Counted from the stretch's first letter, positions 43,506 through 52,824 are shown. The stretch is DNA of 61,670 bases from Deltaproteobacteria bacterium (GCA_029262455.1 JAJCZJ010000041.1:1-61670), one strand, 5' to 3'. Notes: a model not told the origin generated them from the letters alone. Numbers and translations: made by a program.

Positions 43506-44162
43506 ATGTTGCCCTGGCTTCCGGAAAACATCTCTACGTACGGCGGCGATATCGATTGGCTGTTCCGACTGATCTTTTGGATCACGACGATCGTCTTCGT
43601 CGGCGTACAAGGGACGTTTCTCTATTTCTTGTTCAAGTACCGGGCTCGCCCGGGACACAAAGCGATCTATTCGCATGGGAACAATACCCTCGAGATTGCC
43701 TGGACGATTGCACCATCAGTCGTCTGCGTGGTGCTGGCGCTGCTGAGTCGTGCGACATGGGATGAGATCAAAGCGGAGATCCCGCCGGTTGATGTTACGG
43801 TTCGCGTCTACGCGAAGCAGTTCAACTGGGATTTCATCTACCCTGGGCCTGATGGCGCTTTTGATACCGATGACGATCTGACGATCGAAAACGAGCTCAA
43901 CGTGCCCGTGCACAAAGTCGTGAAGCTCGAAATGCTGTCCCGTGACGTGATTCACAGTTTTTTCGTCCCGGTTCTTCGGTTCAAGCAAGATACGATGCCA
44001 GGCCGGCAGATTGACGGTTGGTTCGAAGCCACCAAGACTGGCGAATGGGAAATCCCGTGTGCGGAGCTTTGCGGCTTCGGGCACTCGGGGATGCTCGGGT
44101 ATCTCAAGGTTCACTCGGATCAAGACTACGCCGCTTGGGTAGCCAAGCGCTGGTCGAAGTGA
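43506..44162 (+). CDS. coxB: Cytochrome c oxidase subunit II
   Basis: A 218-aa subunit that receives electrons through the binuclear CuA centre. Two N-terminal transmembrane helices (about 17-45 and 60-80) are followed by the CuA domain with HSFFVPVLRFKQD and CAELCGFGHSGM, giving the Cys-x3-Cys-x3-His-x2-Met ligands. There is no fused cytochrome c domain, in contrast to caa3 oxidases. First gene of the oxidase block, 53 bp after the cupredoxin-like gene. Confidence 0.96.
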   Translation: MLPWLPENISTYGGDIDWLFRLIFWITTIVFVGVQGTFLYFLFKYRARPGHKAIYSHGNNTLEIAWTIAPSVVCVVLALLSRATWDEIKAEIPPVDVTVRVYAKQFNWDFIYPGPDGAFDTDDDLTIENELNVPVHKVVKLEMLSRDVIHSFFVPVLRFKQDTMPGRQIDGWFEATKTGEWEIPCAELCGFGHSGMLGYLKVHSDQDYAAWVAKRWSK

Positions 44163-44187
44163 CCGGGGTTGTGAAGGAGAATTGGCG

Positions 44188-45930
44188 ATGAGCGAAGCGG
44201 CCGCGGCCCACGCGCACGACGAACACCACCACGAGGGAGGGTTTGTCAGCACGTATCTCTTCTCACTCGATCACAAGATGATCGGCAAGCAGTTCTTGCT
44301 GTTGTCGTTGTTCATGATGATCATCGGTGGACTTCTAGCCCTGATGGTTCGCTGGCAGTTGGCGTACCCGGAGCAGCCTGTTCCCGGATTGGCCTGGGTG
44401 CCTGAGCCGTATCTCTACGACGGCATCATTCCGCCCGAGACCTACAACATGCTGTTCACGATGCATGCGACGATCATGATCTTCTTCGTCGTCATTCCGA
44501 TCTTGGTCGGTGCGTTTGGAAACTTTCTCATTCCGCTGATGATCGGGACCAAGGACATGGCGTTCCCGATCCTCAACATGTTGTCTTTCTGGATCGCTGC
44601 GTTTGCCGGCGGCCTGTTGATCTCGAGTTTCTTCGTTGAAGGCGGTGCTGCCGCGGGTGGATGGACGGCCTACGCACCGCTGTCGGCTGCGGAGGTCTAC
44701 ACAGGTGTCGGCCTCGGCCAGGACCTGTGGATCATTTCGCTCGTCGTGCTCGGCATCTCGTCGATGATGGGGTCGATCAACTACATCACCACGATCATCA
44801 ACATGCGCGCCCCTGGGATGACGATGTTTCGGTTGCCGCTGGTGGTCTGGTCATTGTTCATTACGGCCATTCTGTTGTTGCTGGCGTTGCCTGAGCTGAC
44901 TGCGGCGATGGCCATGCTCCTCTTTGATCGGCGCTTTGGAACGGCGTTCTTCCTGCCTGAGCACGGCGGCGAGCCGATCCTCTGGCAGCACCTCTTTTGG
45001 TTCTTTGGGCATCCCGAAGTCTACATTCTGATCCTACCTGGGATGGGAATTGCTTCTGAGATTCTATCCGTGTTCTCGCGCAAACCGATCTTCGGATATC
45101 GCGCGATGGCGATGGCGATGATCGCGATTGCGTTCCTCGGCTGGGTCGTTTGGGGACATCACATGTTTCAGTCGGGCATGAACCCGACCATGGGTATGGC
45201 GTTCATGACGACCACGATGGTGATCGCCGTCCCTTCGGCGATCAAGACCTTCAACTGGCTCGGGACTCTCTGGGGTGGGAACATTCACTTCACGACGCCG
45301 ATGCTGCACGCCCTGGCGTTTGTTTCGATGTTCGTCATCGGCGGGTTGAGCGGGATCTACATGGCGGCGACGCCGGTCGATATCTTCATCCACGACACCT
45401 ATTTCATCGTCGGCCACATTCACTACGTGGTGTTTGGCGGAAGTATTTTCGCCATCTTTGGTGGCATCGCGTACTGGTTCCCGAAGATGTACGGCCGCAT
45501 GATGAACGAAACGCTGGGCAAGATTCATTTCTTCGGGACGCTGCTGTTCTTCAACATCACGTTCTTTCCAATGCACATCATCGGGATCGGCGGTCATATG
45601 CGGCGCATCTACAACCCGGAGCAGTACGAGTTCCTGGAGCCGCTGCTGCATTGGAACGAGATCATGACGATTGGTTCGATTGGCTTGGGGATCTTCCAGA
45701 TTGTATTTGCGGTGAACTTCTTCTGGAGCATGTTTGCTGGTGAGAAGGCGACGCAGAATCCCTGGCATGCGAACACGCTCGAGTGGGAGGCACCGACACC
45801 TCCGCCACATGGGAACTTCCTCGTGACGCCCACAGTCTATCGTGGCCCCTACGAGTACAGTGTTCCCGGTGAGAAAGAAGACTGGTTGCCGCAGGCGCGG
45901 CCTGGCTCGGGGGTTGCCGCGGCTCACTGA
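44188..45930 (+). CDS. coxA: Cytochrome c oxidase subunit I (A-type heme-copper oxidase)
   Basis: A 580-aa, 12-helix catalytic subunit. Heme and CuB ligands are visible: MHATIMIF, GHPEVYILILPGMGI (His-Tyr pair plus the conserved Glu of A1-type oxidases), HHMFQSGM and DTYFIVGHIHYVVFGG. DMAFPILNML matches the D-channel region. A His-rich N-terminus (AHAHDEHHHEG) is present. The ATG at 44188 is chosen because AAGGAGA lies 7 bp before it. It pairs with coxB for oxygen reduction. Confidence 0.96.
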   Translation: MSEAAAAHAHDEHHHEGGFVSTYLFSLDHKMIGKQFLLLSLFMMIIGGLLALMVRWQLAYPEQPVPGLAWVPEPYLYDGIIPPETYNMLFTMHATIMIFFVVIPILVGAFGNFLIPLMIGTKDMAFPILNMLSFWIAAFAGGLLISSFFVEGGAAAGGWTAYAPLSAAEVYTGVGLGQDLWIISLVVLGISSMMGSINYITTIINMRAPGMTMFRLPLVVWSLFITAILLLLALPELTAAMAMLLFDRRFGTAFFLPEHGGEPILWQHLFWFFGHPEVYILILPGMGIASEILSVFSRKPIFGYRAMAMAMIAIAFLGWVVWGHHMFQSGMNPTMGMAFMTTTMVIAVPSAIKTFNWLGTLWGGNIHFTTPMLHALAFVSMFVIGGLSGIYMAATPVDIFIHDTYFIVGHIHYVVFGGSIFAIFGGIAYWFPKMYGRMMNETLGKIHFFGTLLFFNITFFPMHIIGIGGHMRRIYNPEQYEFLEPLLHWNEIMTIGSIGLGIFQIVFAVNFFWSMFAGEKATQNPWHANTLEWEAPTPPPHGNFLVTPTVYRGPYEYSVPGEKEDWLPQARPGSGVAAAH

Positions 45931-45950
45931 GCTGCGCGCGAAATCTTGCG

Positions 45951-46862
45951 ATGAGCTCGGCACCTCAAGTACTTGCAACTTCGACCGGAGCAGTGACGCG
46001 TCGTTTGGATGCAGCGGTATTGCTGGAGCTCACAAAGCCGCGGTTAGCGGCGATGGTCTTGGTCACGACCGCCGCAGGCTTTTACCTCGCCGCGCACGCG
46101 GTCGTGGACGCCTGGCTGCTGTTGGCCACTTTGGTTGGCACTGGCCTCAGTGGGGCTGGATCGCTTGTCTTGAATCAGTACATCGAGCGCGATCTCGATG
46201 CCCGGATGGAGCGGACTGCAGGGCGACCGATTCCGAGTGGTCGCGTCGATCCGATCGATGCACTGCTCTTTGGCGCGATATTGACAGTCGTGGGGCTGAC
46301 GATCTTGGCGGCGGCGGTGAATCCGCTAGCGGCTGCGGTGACTGCCGTTACGGTCGTGACGTACCTCGCACTGTACACGCCGATGAAACGTTTGACGCCG
46401 CTGTGTGCCATCGTCGGGGCGATCCCGGGAGCGCTGCCTCCGGTGACTGGTTGGGTCGCAGCGGCGGGGACGATCGAAGCCGGAGCACTGGCATTGTTCG
46501 TGATCATGTTCCTCTGGCAGTTGCCGCACTCGCTGGCGATTGCCCGATTGTACGAGGAAGACTACGGCCGCGCTGGCTTCAAACTGCTTCCTGTAGTTGA
46601 CCCGGACGGACAGAGTACCGAGCGACAAATTGTATTGCACAGTGCCGCCCTACTGGTTGCGGGATTGGTCCCGACGCTGATTGGCGTTGCCGGCGTCGCG
46701 TACTTTGTGATCGCCTTCGTTTTGGGCTCTGGGCTACTGTTTTTTGGAGCGCTTGCGGCTTGGGACCCATCGAAAGTTGCAGTCCGACGCCTCTTGTTTG
46801 CAACGCTGGTCTACCTGCCGGCGCTGTTGGGAGCGATGGCGCTCGACAAGGTTCAAATTTGA
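45951..46862 (+). CDS. ctaB: Protoheme IX farnesyltransferase (heme O synthase)
   Basis: A 303-aa UbiA-family prenyltransferase with about nine membrane helices. The substrate-binding Asp-rich motif is in NQYIERDLDARMERTAGRPIPSGR (about 64-85), and a second in IARLYEEDYGRAGFKLLP. It farnesylates heme b to heme O for the oxidase. It lies 20 bp after coxA. No ctaA (heme A synthase) is in the window, so whether the oxidase uses heme O or A is open. Confidence 0.95.
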   Translation: MSSAPQVLATSTGAVTRRLDAAVLLELTKPRLAAMVLVTTAAGFYLAAHAVVDAWLLLATLVGTGLSGAGSLVLNQYIERDLDARMERTAGRPIPSGRVDPIDALLFGAILTVVGLTILAAAVNPLAAAVTAVTVVTYLALYTPMKRLTPLCAIVGAIPGALPPVTGWVAAAGTIEAGALALFVIMFLWQLPHSLAIARLYEEDYGRAGFKLLPVVDPDGQSTERQIVLHSAALLVAGLVPTLIGVAGVAYFVIAFVLGSGLLFFGALAAWDPSKVAVRRLLFATLVYLPALLGAMALDKVQI

Positions 46863-46867
46863 GAACC

Positions 46868-46972
46868 ATGCAGACGAACGGGCAGAACAATAAGCGTACG
46901 GCATTCATTCTGACGATGGTCGTCTTGGGGATGTATGTGCTGTCGGTGTTTGTGATCGTGCTAAAGGGATGA
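46868..46972 (+). CDS. Tiny single-helix protein in the oxidase operon, 34 aa
   Basis: A 34-aa protein: a polar N-terminus (MQTNGQNNKRT) and one hydrophobic helix (AFILTMVVLGMYVLSVFVIV). It overlaps the subunit III start by 4 bp (ATGA), which supports translation. Small single-helix oxidase assembly proteins are common in such operons; this could be one. Confidence 0.65.
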   Translation: MQTNGQNNKRTAFILTMVVLGMYVLSVFVIVLKG

Positions 46973-47634
46973 TGGCACGTTCTGCGAACACAGCTGTTGC
47001 GCACGATCTGGCGATTGAAGAAGAGCGCCTTCATCTGCGGGTTGTGGAGCCGCAAGACGGTGGTCCGCCGCACCCGCCGGCCGCGCCGCCAGTCAGCAAC
47101 ACCCGGGTCGCGATCGCCATGTTCCTGGTGGCGGAGTCGATGTTCTTCGCGGGCTTGGTCGGTGCGTATTTGGTGTTTCGTGTCGGCAGCGTCGTTTGGC
47201 CGCCTGCCGGATTGCCGGCGTTGCCGTTGACGGTGACTTGGATCAACACCGTTTTCCTATTTTTCAGCGGTGTGGCAGTGGTCTCAGGCTTGCGCGGCAT
47301 CCGCCGCGGGGATCAGCGTGCGTTGCGGCGCCGGCTGCTGTTGACCGCTGCGCTCGGCGCAGTGTTTGTGTCGGTACAAGGCTGGGAATGGGCAGGTCTA
47401 GTGCACCACGGCCTGACTCTGTCGAGCGGGCCCTATGGTGGCACCTTCTACTTGCTGATTGGGACGCATGCTGCGCACGTCTTGGGTGCGATGGGCTGGG
47501 TTCTTTGGGTCACGGCTGCGGCGCAGCGAGGTCGATATAGCGTCGAAAACCACGACGGTGTCGAGATGTGTGCAGTCTATTGGATTTACGTCTGCGCACT
47601 TTGGGGACTCCTGTTTGGGCTGGTGTACCACTGA
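46969..47634 (+). CDS. coxC: Cytochrome c oxidase subunit III paralog 1
   Basis: A 221-aa membrane protein of the subunit III family with five predicted helices, including ESMFFAGLVGAYLVFR, LFFSGVAVVSGLRG, the GWEWAGLVHHG loop and LIGTHAAHVLGAMGWVLW with the conserved HAAHV segment. It starts at overlapping ATG codons (46969 or 46972). The next gene overlaps its stop. A second subunit III lies 290 bp downstream, which is unusual. Confidence 0.9.
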   Translation: MMARSANTAVAHDLAIEEERLHLRVVEPQDGGPPHPPAAPPVSNTRVAIAMFLVAESMFFAGLVGAYLVFRVGSVVWPPAGLPALPLTVTWINTVFLFFSGVAVVSGLRGIRRGDQRALRRRLLLTAALGAVFVSVQGWEWAGLVHHGLTLSSGPYGGTFYLLIGTHAAHVLGAMGWVLWVTAAAQRGRYSVENHDGVEMCAVYWIYVCALWGLLFGLVYH

Positions 47635-47924
47635 TGCTGCGGCGTGTTCGTAATACTGGGGCAGCGGCTGTAGTTGCGGTTGTCGTTGGGTCTTCTGGAG
47701 AAGCGGCGGCGCAGGGATGCGCGATGTGCAAGACCGCCGTCGGTGGCCCGGGAGATCCGCTTTCGGCAGGAATCAATGCCAGTATTTTTTTCATGATGGC
47801 CATGCCCTTCGTGCTGTTTGCGGCTGTTGGGGGATGGCTTGCGTATATGTTTTGGAGTAGCGGTCGGGCTGTGCAGCATCCGAACCCAGATCTCCTAAGC
47901 GCGGAAAGGGAGGCTTCAAGGTGA
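47634..47924 (+). CDS. Small membrane protein with a CxxC motif
   Basis: A 96-aa protein with a signal-like N-terminus (GAAAVVAVVVGSSGEAAAQ), then GCAMCKTAVGG, and a single transmembrane helix (FFMMAMPFVLFAAVGGWLAYMFW). The CxxC may bind copper or heme or form a disulfide, as expected for an oxidase assembly factor. ATG overlaps the TGA of the preceding gene; GTGA overlap joins the next. Family not recognised. Confidence 0.75.
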   Translation: MLRRVRNTGAAAVVAVVVGSSGEAAAQGCAMCKTAVGGPGDPLSAGINASIFFMMAMPFVLFAAVGGWLAYMFWSSGRAVQHPNPDLLSAEREASR

Positions 47925-48613
47925 GTCAATCAGCGACAGCCGGTCACGTGGTGGAGAATTATGAAACGCCGCTGACCCCGGAGAGCTGGGGAAAACTTGG
48001 AATGTGGATCTTCCTCGCCGGCGACGCGATGTCCTTCGGGGCGCTACTGGCGACCTACGGCGCGCTGCGTTTTGGCGCGGTGAACTGGCCGATTCCGGTT
48101 GAGGCGCTCGGCGGGGTTGGGCTTTCGGCGTTCATGACGTTTCTGCTGATCTGCAGCAGCGTGTCGATGGTGAAGTCGCTGGAGGCGATGCAAAACGACG
48201 ATCGCCTGGGCTGCATCAGATGGTTGGGATTGACCGTATTAGGCGGCGTCGCGTTCCTCGGCATGCAGGCGTACGAGTACACCCATCTCATTCACGAGGG
48301 CATGGTTCTGGCCGAGAATCCCTTCATTATCGACAGCACCGGAAGTGTCGTAGGTCATTGGCACGAGGGGATGGAACTCGCCGCCGGTCAGATGCGCGCT
48401 TCGAGCTTGTTTAGTACCACGTTCTACATGACCACCGGTTTCCACGGGATGCACGTCTTCAGCGGCGTGGTCTACCTGTCGATCGTTCTGATCCGGGTGA
48501 TCCGCGGCAATTTTTCGGCCGACGATACCAACGTCATCGAGATTGCCGGGCTGTACTGGCACTTTGTCGATCTGGTGTGGATTCTGGTTTTTACCTTCGT
48601 CTATCTGGTCTAA
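47921..48613 (+). CDS. Cytochrome c oxidase subunit III paralog 2
   Basis: A 230-aa membrane protein of the subunit III family with GMWIFLAGDAMSFGALLATYGALRFG, EYTHLIHEGM, TFYMTTGFHGMHVFSGVVYL and VEIAGLYWHFVDLVWILVF in the usual order (WHFVD is the family signature). GTG start at 47921 overlapping the previous gene by 4 bp. It carries the WHFVDLVW signature that the first paralog has only in altered form, so this is the more typical copy. Confidence 0.93.
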   Translation: MSQSATAGHVVENYETPLTPESWGKLGMWIFLAGDAMSFGALLATYGALRFGAVNWPIPVEALGGVGLSAFMTFLLICSSVSMVKSLEAMQNDDRLGCIRWLGLTVLGGVAFLGMQAYEYTHLIHEGMVLAENPFIIDSTGSVVGHWHEGMELAAGQMRASSLFSTTFYMTTGFHGMHVFSGVVYLSIVLIRVIRGNFSADDTNVIEIAGLYWHFVDLVWILVFTFVYLV

Positions 48614-48638
48614 GGGATCGGACGGGAGGATCAAGAAA

Positions 48639-48926
48639 ATGTCTGGCGATTCTGCTCACGAGAACAACTATTACACGATCTTTATCATGCTGGCGGTTCT
48701 GACCGCAGTCGAGGTCGGAGTTCCGATGGTCATCACGGCATCGGTTCCGAAGATCGCGATTCTGGTAACGCTCGCCGTCATCAAGGCTGGGATGGTGGCG
48801 CTGTACTTCATGCACCTCCGTTTTGAGAAGAAGACGCTCGGTATTATTGCCATCTTGCCGATGATCATTTGTTCGTTTCTCTTGTTCATGCTGATGCCCG
48901 ATTCGTCTTGGCGCTGGATCGGTTGA
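48639..48926 (+). CDS. Cytochrome c oxidase subunit IV (CoxD/CyoD-type)
   Basis: A 95-aa membrane protein with three hydrophobic segments: YYTIFIMLAVLTAVEVGVPM, IAILVTLAVIKAGMVALYFMHLRFEKK and GIIAILPMIICSFLLFMLM. The KAGMVALYFMHLRFE segment is characteristic of prokaryotic subunit IV. It is preceded by GGGAGGATCAAGAAA. It follows 25 bp after subunit III. Confidence 0.92.
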   Translation: MSGDSAHENNYYTIFIMLAVLTAVEVGVPMVITASVPKIAILVTLAVIKAGMVALYFMHLRFEKKTLGIIAILPMIICSFLLFMLMPDSSWRWIG

Positions 48927-48936
48927 AGATCAGCAC

Positions 48937-49569
48937 ATGAGTGATCGTCGAGCCGAGCAGCGGATCTGGCTCGCGCTCGCTGCCTTTATCCTAATCATTC
49001 TCGGGCTCGGGGTCGTTTCGCTTTTGCGGGACGACCCCGATTCGCGTTTGCCGGTTCTCGCGACGGTTCCAGACTTCGCTTTGATCGGTACCGACGGCGA
49101 GAAAGTCAGTCGATCCGATTTCGACGGTGGGCTTTGGGTTGCGGATTTCATTTTTACCCAATGTGCCGGGGTTTGCCCGGTGTTGTCGGCACGGATGGCC
49201 GAGATCCAGAAGCAGCTCGACGATGGTGGCATCGATGCGAAGCTGGTGTCGATTAGTGTGGATCCCGCTCGGGATTCTCCTCAGGCGATGCGAGCCTATA
49301 GTGAGCGCTTTGGGGCGGATCCGGAGCGCTGGCGCTTCCTCACGGGTGATCGGGCGGCTCTGCATCAACTGATTGGGAAAGGGTTCCAGTTGGCGATAGC
49401 CGAGCGCTCGCCCGAAGAGGCCGAGGCAGACGGTGGAGAACTCATCACCCACAGCGACCGCTTCGTTCTAGTCGATCGGAATAGTCGTATCCGGGGCTAC
49501 TACCACGGCACCGATCGGGAATCAGTCGCGCAGCTGGTTGAGGATCTCACATCGCTCGCCGAGCGGTAG
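48937..49569 (+). CDS. SCO1/SenC-family copper chaperone
   Basis: A 210-aa membrane-anchored thioredoxin-fold protein that delivers copper to the CuA site. Helix at about 10-30 anchors it. The copper-binding motif is FTQCAGVCPVL (CxxxC, about 76-80) and a conserved His near residue 170 in LITHSDRFVLVDRN. VSISVDPARDSP is the family strand. Last gene of the respiratory run, 10 bp after subunit IV. Confidence 0.94.
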   Translation: MSDRRAEQRIWLALAAFILIILGLGVVSLLRDDPDSRLPVLATVPDFALIGTDGEKVSRSDFDGGLWVADFIFTQCAGVCPVLSARMAEIQKQLDDGGIDAKLVSISVDPARDSPQAMRAYSERFGADPERWRFLTGDRAALHQLIGKGFQLAIAERSPEEAEADGGELITHSDRFVLVDRNSRIRGYYHGTDRESVAQLVEDLTSLAER

Positions 49570-49667
49570 GATTCGGCGCCGTTCGACGAGTGAGCCCTAA
49601 CGGGTGAATCCGCATTGAATCGAGGACAATCCCTGCAGGGTGAGTGTCGCGGTGCCGCGAAGGGACT

Positions 49668-49683
49668 CTGGGTTCAAACCCAG
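49668..49683. terminator. Inverted repeat between sco and thrH
   Basis: CTGGGTT at 49668-49674 pairs perfectly with AACCCAG at 49677-49683 across a CA loop, in the gap between convergent genes. There is no T-run after it. It may help termination of the respiratory transcript. Confidence 0.4.
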
Positions 49684-49744
49684 GAGAATCACGCAATGCC
49701 ACAAACCCGCCCTGTCGGGGGCGATACTGAATTCGATGCCGTCG

Positions 49745-50359
49745 CTATCGTGCGCCGATTCGTTCGGCGGCGGCTTCGAACTCTCGCCGCAGGTCGTCGT
49801 AGTTTCGAGCGACCGGGAAGTGTGGAAAATCGTCTATGACGTTTTGCGGCGGGCAGAATAATATGCCCGCGTCGGCCTGTCCCAGCATGGTGGTGTCGTT
49901 GTAGGAATCACCGGCTGCGATCGTAGAGAAATTGAGCAGGTTGAACGACATCACGGCCTTCCGTTTGCCGTCCGCGATGCGCAGCTGGTAGTCGCTCACC
50001 CGGCCATCGTCGTCGACGACGAGGGAGTGGCAGAACAAACATGGGTACCCGAGCTGCTTCATGAGCGGTGCGGCGAACTCGTAGAAGGTGTCCGAAAGAA
50101 TCACCACTTGGTGACGTTCACGCAGCCAGTTGAGAAACTCGCTGGCGCCATCGAGCGGGCCCATGGTCGCGATGACATCTTGAATATCGCCGATCTTGAG
50201 TCCGTGCTTGTCGAGGATCTCGAGGCGATAGCGCATTAAGACGTCGTAGTCCGGTTCGTCTCTCGTCGTCCGCCGCAGGGCGTCGATGCCGGTCTTTTCA
50301 GCAACGTTGATCCAGATCTCTGGGACCAGGACCCCTTCCAAATCGAGGCATGCGATCAT
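49745..50359 (-). CDS. thrH: Bifunctional phosphoserine phosphatase/homoserine phosphotransferase ThrH
   Basis: A 204-aa HAD-superfamily enzyme. The N-terminal nucleophile motif is [13 protein letters not shown] (Asp6), with the ThrH-typical Leu-Glu instead of Asp-x-Asp. Other motifs are [16 protein letters not shown] and [15 protein letters not shown] (motif IV). It dephosphorylates phosphoserine in serine synthesis and can transfer the phosphate to homoserine. Length matches ThrH (about 205 aa). It is separated from the respiratory genes by a 175-bp convergent gap. Confidence 0.93.
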   Translation of the reverse strand: MIACLDLEGVLVPEIWINVAEKTGIDALRRTTRDEPDYDVLMRYRLEILDKHGLKIGDIQDVIATMGPLDGASEFLNWLRERHQVVILSDTFYEFAAPLMKQLGYPCLFCHSLVVDDDGRVSDYQLRIADGKRKAVMSFNLLNFSTIAAGDSYNDTTMLGQADAGILFCPPQNVIDDFPHFPVARNYDDLRREFEAAAERIGAR

Positions 50360-50420
50360 GCCGCAGACGCCTATCGTTTGCGTGGCAGCGATTCAACTAG
50401 ATGCCGCCCGCTCTGCCCGA

Positions 50421-52373
50421 TCACGGACTGGGGACCGTGCAGAAGATCGAGCGTGCGTAACCACGCGAGCGCCGCGTCCGGGCTGCTACTTTGACTGGTT
50501 CGACGCAGGTGAAGGGGGCGCGCACGACTAGCATCGTCGGGGTTGCGGCGACGATCTCCGCAGGCTGGCGGTTGAAGAAGACGCAGTTGGGATCTCCAGG
50601 TGTGCAAGCTCTGCCGAGTCCTGAGCAGCTGCTTCCGGGTTGGTTGGCGAACCCCACGGCGTCGAACCCGGACCCGTAGATGCGCACCAGATCACCTGCC
50701 CGAGCAAAAGTCGGACTAATCGCGTCGATCGTTGGAGCTCTGATTAGAGCGTTCGGATTTGCCGGCTCTGTCAATACGCCGTTGGGCGTGGAGAGGACAT
50801 CGGTAGATGACACGTTGGCGGTATCGCAGGCGTAGGTCGGACCGCATCCCTGCCAGTGATTACCGATTGCCGGAATTAGAGTCGTCGACAGATTGCGGAA
50901 ATTCTTGGCTCCTTCCAAACTGCTGCTGGTGCCGTTGGCAGCGAAGGCGTTGCTCCCCGGGGATTGGTTGTCTCCGAAATCGCCGGTGGAACCTCCTGAG
51001 GCGAGGACGCCGCCGTCGAAATTGTGGACGAAAGCCACGCCACGTACACTTGCGAACGCGGAAAACCCCGCTGCGTCGAGAAGTGCGATCCCGAAGCCGG
51101 CGTCGTTTTCTTTGGACCCGTTGCCGCAGACGAAATCGTCGCGCAGGGTCGCTCGAGATAGGCTTCGCACAGAGATTCCGCGCAGAGCGTTGTCGCGCAC
51201 CAGGTTGCCCCGGGTTTCGAGCGTCGCGGCAATGGTCGTGTCAACGCGCGGTCCGTTGACGGCGATACCGTTGGCGCCGGCAGTGCCGCGATTCGCCTCG
51301 GATACGCTCTCGCGAATCGTCGCGTCGCCGCCCAACGTCGATTGAACGCCACCGTCGGAATTGTCGTGAATGAGAGAGGTTTCGATGATCGCGACACCTC
51401 CTTCGGAGATCTTAATGCCCTTGTCGAAGGCGCCCGATACGTCGACGTCGATGAGAAGATTTGGGTCTCCGATACCGGCGTCGTCGCGCACCGCGATGCC
51501 GTCGTCGCCACAATCGCCTCGCGGCGAGCCGCGAGTCGGCACGACGCATTGGCGTCGCACGACGCACCCGGTTTCGCCCAGTCTCTCGCATACCTCCAGT
51601 GCGCGACCAACGATTTCTACGGATTCGATGCGGTTGCCGTTGGCCAGAGGGCCATCGATCAGCACCATGTCGCTGCCGCCGCCGACATTTGTAACGCGAA
51701 GGCCGAGAATGTGGTTGTTGGATCCGGTAATGCGCAGAGCGGCGCGTGCTAACCCGTTGACATCGATCGTGCGGCGATGCGGGACTCCGTCAAAATCTAC
51801 GGCGTCGAGGGTCACGTTGTTGGCGACAAGCTCCGGCAGGCCATCGAAGAGGACAATGTCGCCCTTGGTCGTCGCCTCGAAGGCGATCAGCATCGGCTTG
51901 TCAGAGGTCTCGGTTGCCTCGAGGGCGCGTCGCAGGCAGTTCTCGCACTCGGCGCTGTCGTCAGTATTCGTGATGCGAGCGATGCTGCGAAACAGTGGCC
52001 ACGAGATATCGTGGGTGCCTGCTGTGGCGTCGAGGAGCAGCCTGCGGCGTGCTTGGATTTGGCCGATGGCAGATCCTTGGGTGCCTACAATGCGATGAAC
52101 CCAGACCCCTGGTGCGAGATTGCTGTGCAACGCGGCGCATTCTGCCGAATCGGAGCAGGAAATCTGCTGAGAGTAAGACTCTGCTTGGCCCGTAGGCTCG
52201 CAGCTCGGTTCGAGTAGTGCCCCCGAAACGGTGACTTGCGACTCCGGCTCCCCGTCTAGGGGTTGGACGATGGTCGTCAGATTGGCGCCGGAAGGGGGGC
52301 AGGGGGCAGCTGATGCGAATGCAGGGCACAGCGCAGTGACGGCAAGAGTAATAAGAACGTGGGCGCGGAACAC
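50421..52373 (-). CDS. Secreted right-handed beta-helix protein with C-terminal IPT/TIG domain
   Basis: An exported protein of about 650 aa. The GTG start at 52373 is chosen because it gives a good signal peptide (MFRAHVLITLAVTALCPAFASA); the frame continues upstream to 52652 but with Ser/Thr/Arg-rich sequence and overlapping the next gene. No strong ribosome-binding site is visible. About 180-520 has parallel beta-helix repeats (LRITGSNNHILGLRV, NLVRDNALRGISV), the type seen in NosD and pectate-lyase-like proteins. About 565-645 is an IPT/TIG domain (PTIDAISPTFARAGDLVRIYGSGFDAV). Likely a surface-exposed adhesin or glycan-interacting protein. Confidence 0.8.
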   Translation of the reverse strand: MFRAHVLITLAVTALCPAFASAAPCPPSGANLTTIVQPLDGEPESQVTVSGALLEPSCEPTGQAESYSQQISCSDSAECAALHSNLAPGVWVHRIVGTQGSAIGQIQARRRLLLDATAGTHDISWPLFRSIARITNTDDSAECENCLRRALEATETSDKPMLIAFEATTKGDIVLFDGLPELVANNVTLDAVDFDGVPHRRTIDVNGLARAALRITGSNNHILGLRVTNVGGGSDMVLIDGPLANGNRIESVEIVGRALEVCERLGETGCVVRRQCVVPTRGSPRGDCGDDGIAVRDDAGIGDPNLLIDVDVSGAFDKGIKISEGGVAIIETSLIHDNSDGGVQSTLGGDATIRESVSEANRGTAGANGIAVNGPRVDTTIAATLETRGNLVRDNALRGISVRSLSRATLRDDFVCGNGSKENDAGFGIALLDAAGFSAFASVRGVAFVHNFDGGVLASGGSTGDFGDNQSPGSNAFAANGTSSSLEGAKNFRNLSTTLIPAIGNHWQGCGPTYACDTANVSSTDVLSTPNGVLTEPANPNALIRAPTIDAISPTFARAGDLVRIYGSGFDAVGFANQPGSSCSGLGRACTPGDPNCVFFNRQPAEIVAATPTMLVVRAPFTCVEPVKVAARTRRSRGYARSIFCTVPSP

Positions 52374-52494
52374 AACGACGCAGGTTGGCGCGAGTTCCGT
52401 GCGAATGCAAATTGCCTGGCCGATCGAGCCCGTTGAATTGGCCTCCGCTAGGCTTGGGCTCAACGCTAGTGCGCCTGCGTGGTAGCGAGGGCTG

Positions 52495-52824
52495 CTAGAT
52501 TCCGCCGATGTCGTCGGGGTCGACGTTACTGGCCTCTTCGTGGGAAGAGACCTGCGCGCCGAGGCGCTCTTTGATGAGCCGCATGACACTGGTGTAGACC
52601 TGCGTCTCACCTTGGTCGTCGCGCACGAGGAAGAACGGTGCGAGCTCGACACCGTGCTGCTCCCCGAGCTTCATGCCGGGACTTTCTGGGTCGCCTTCGA
52701 CAGCCCAAATGATCTCGTTGATCCGGTCACTGAGGCCGCGGGACGCCAGTTGCTCGGTCGCCTGATTGCACTTGCGGCAGTCGGTTCCGTCGAGCTTGCG
52801 TTTCTTAACCATGGTGATGTGCAT
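52495..52824 (-). CDS. Thioredoxin/glutaredoxin-like protein with CRKC motif
   Basis: A 109-aa protein. The redox-like motif TDCRKCNQATEQL lies at about 14-26, followed by an alpha/beta fold with PFFLVRDDQGETQVYTSVMRL containing a proline that precedes the strand, as in thioredoxin cis-Pro loops. It lies 71 bp downstream of an APS-reductase-type CysH that needs a thiol donor, so it could act with it. Met5 (52812) is an alternative start. Assignment to a named family is not certain. Confidence 0.72.
   Translation of the reverse strand: MHITMVKKRKLDGTDCRKCNQATEQLASRGLSDRINEIIWAVEGDPESPGMKLGEQHGVELAPFFLVRDDQGETQVYTSVMRLIKERLGAQVSSHEEASNVDPDDIGGI

Noticed and set aside
49600-49700. Possible tRNA or riboswitch in the sco-thrH gap
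   Set aside because: A CTGGGTT/AACCCAG hairpin looks like a T-arm but no cloverleaf or acceptor stem could be drawn around it.
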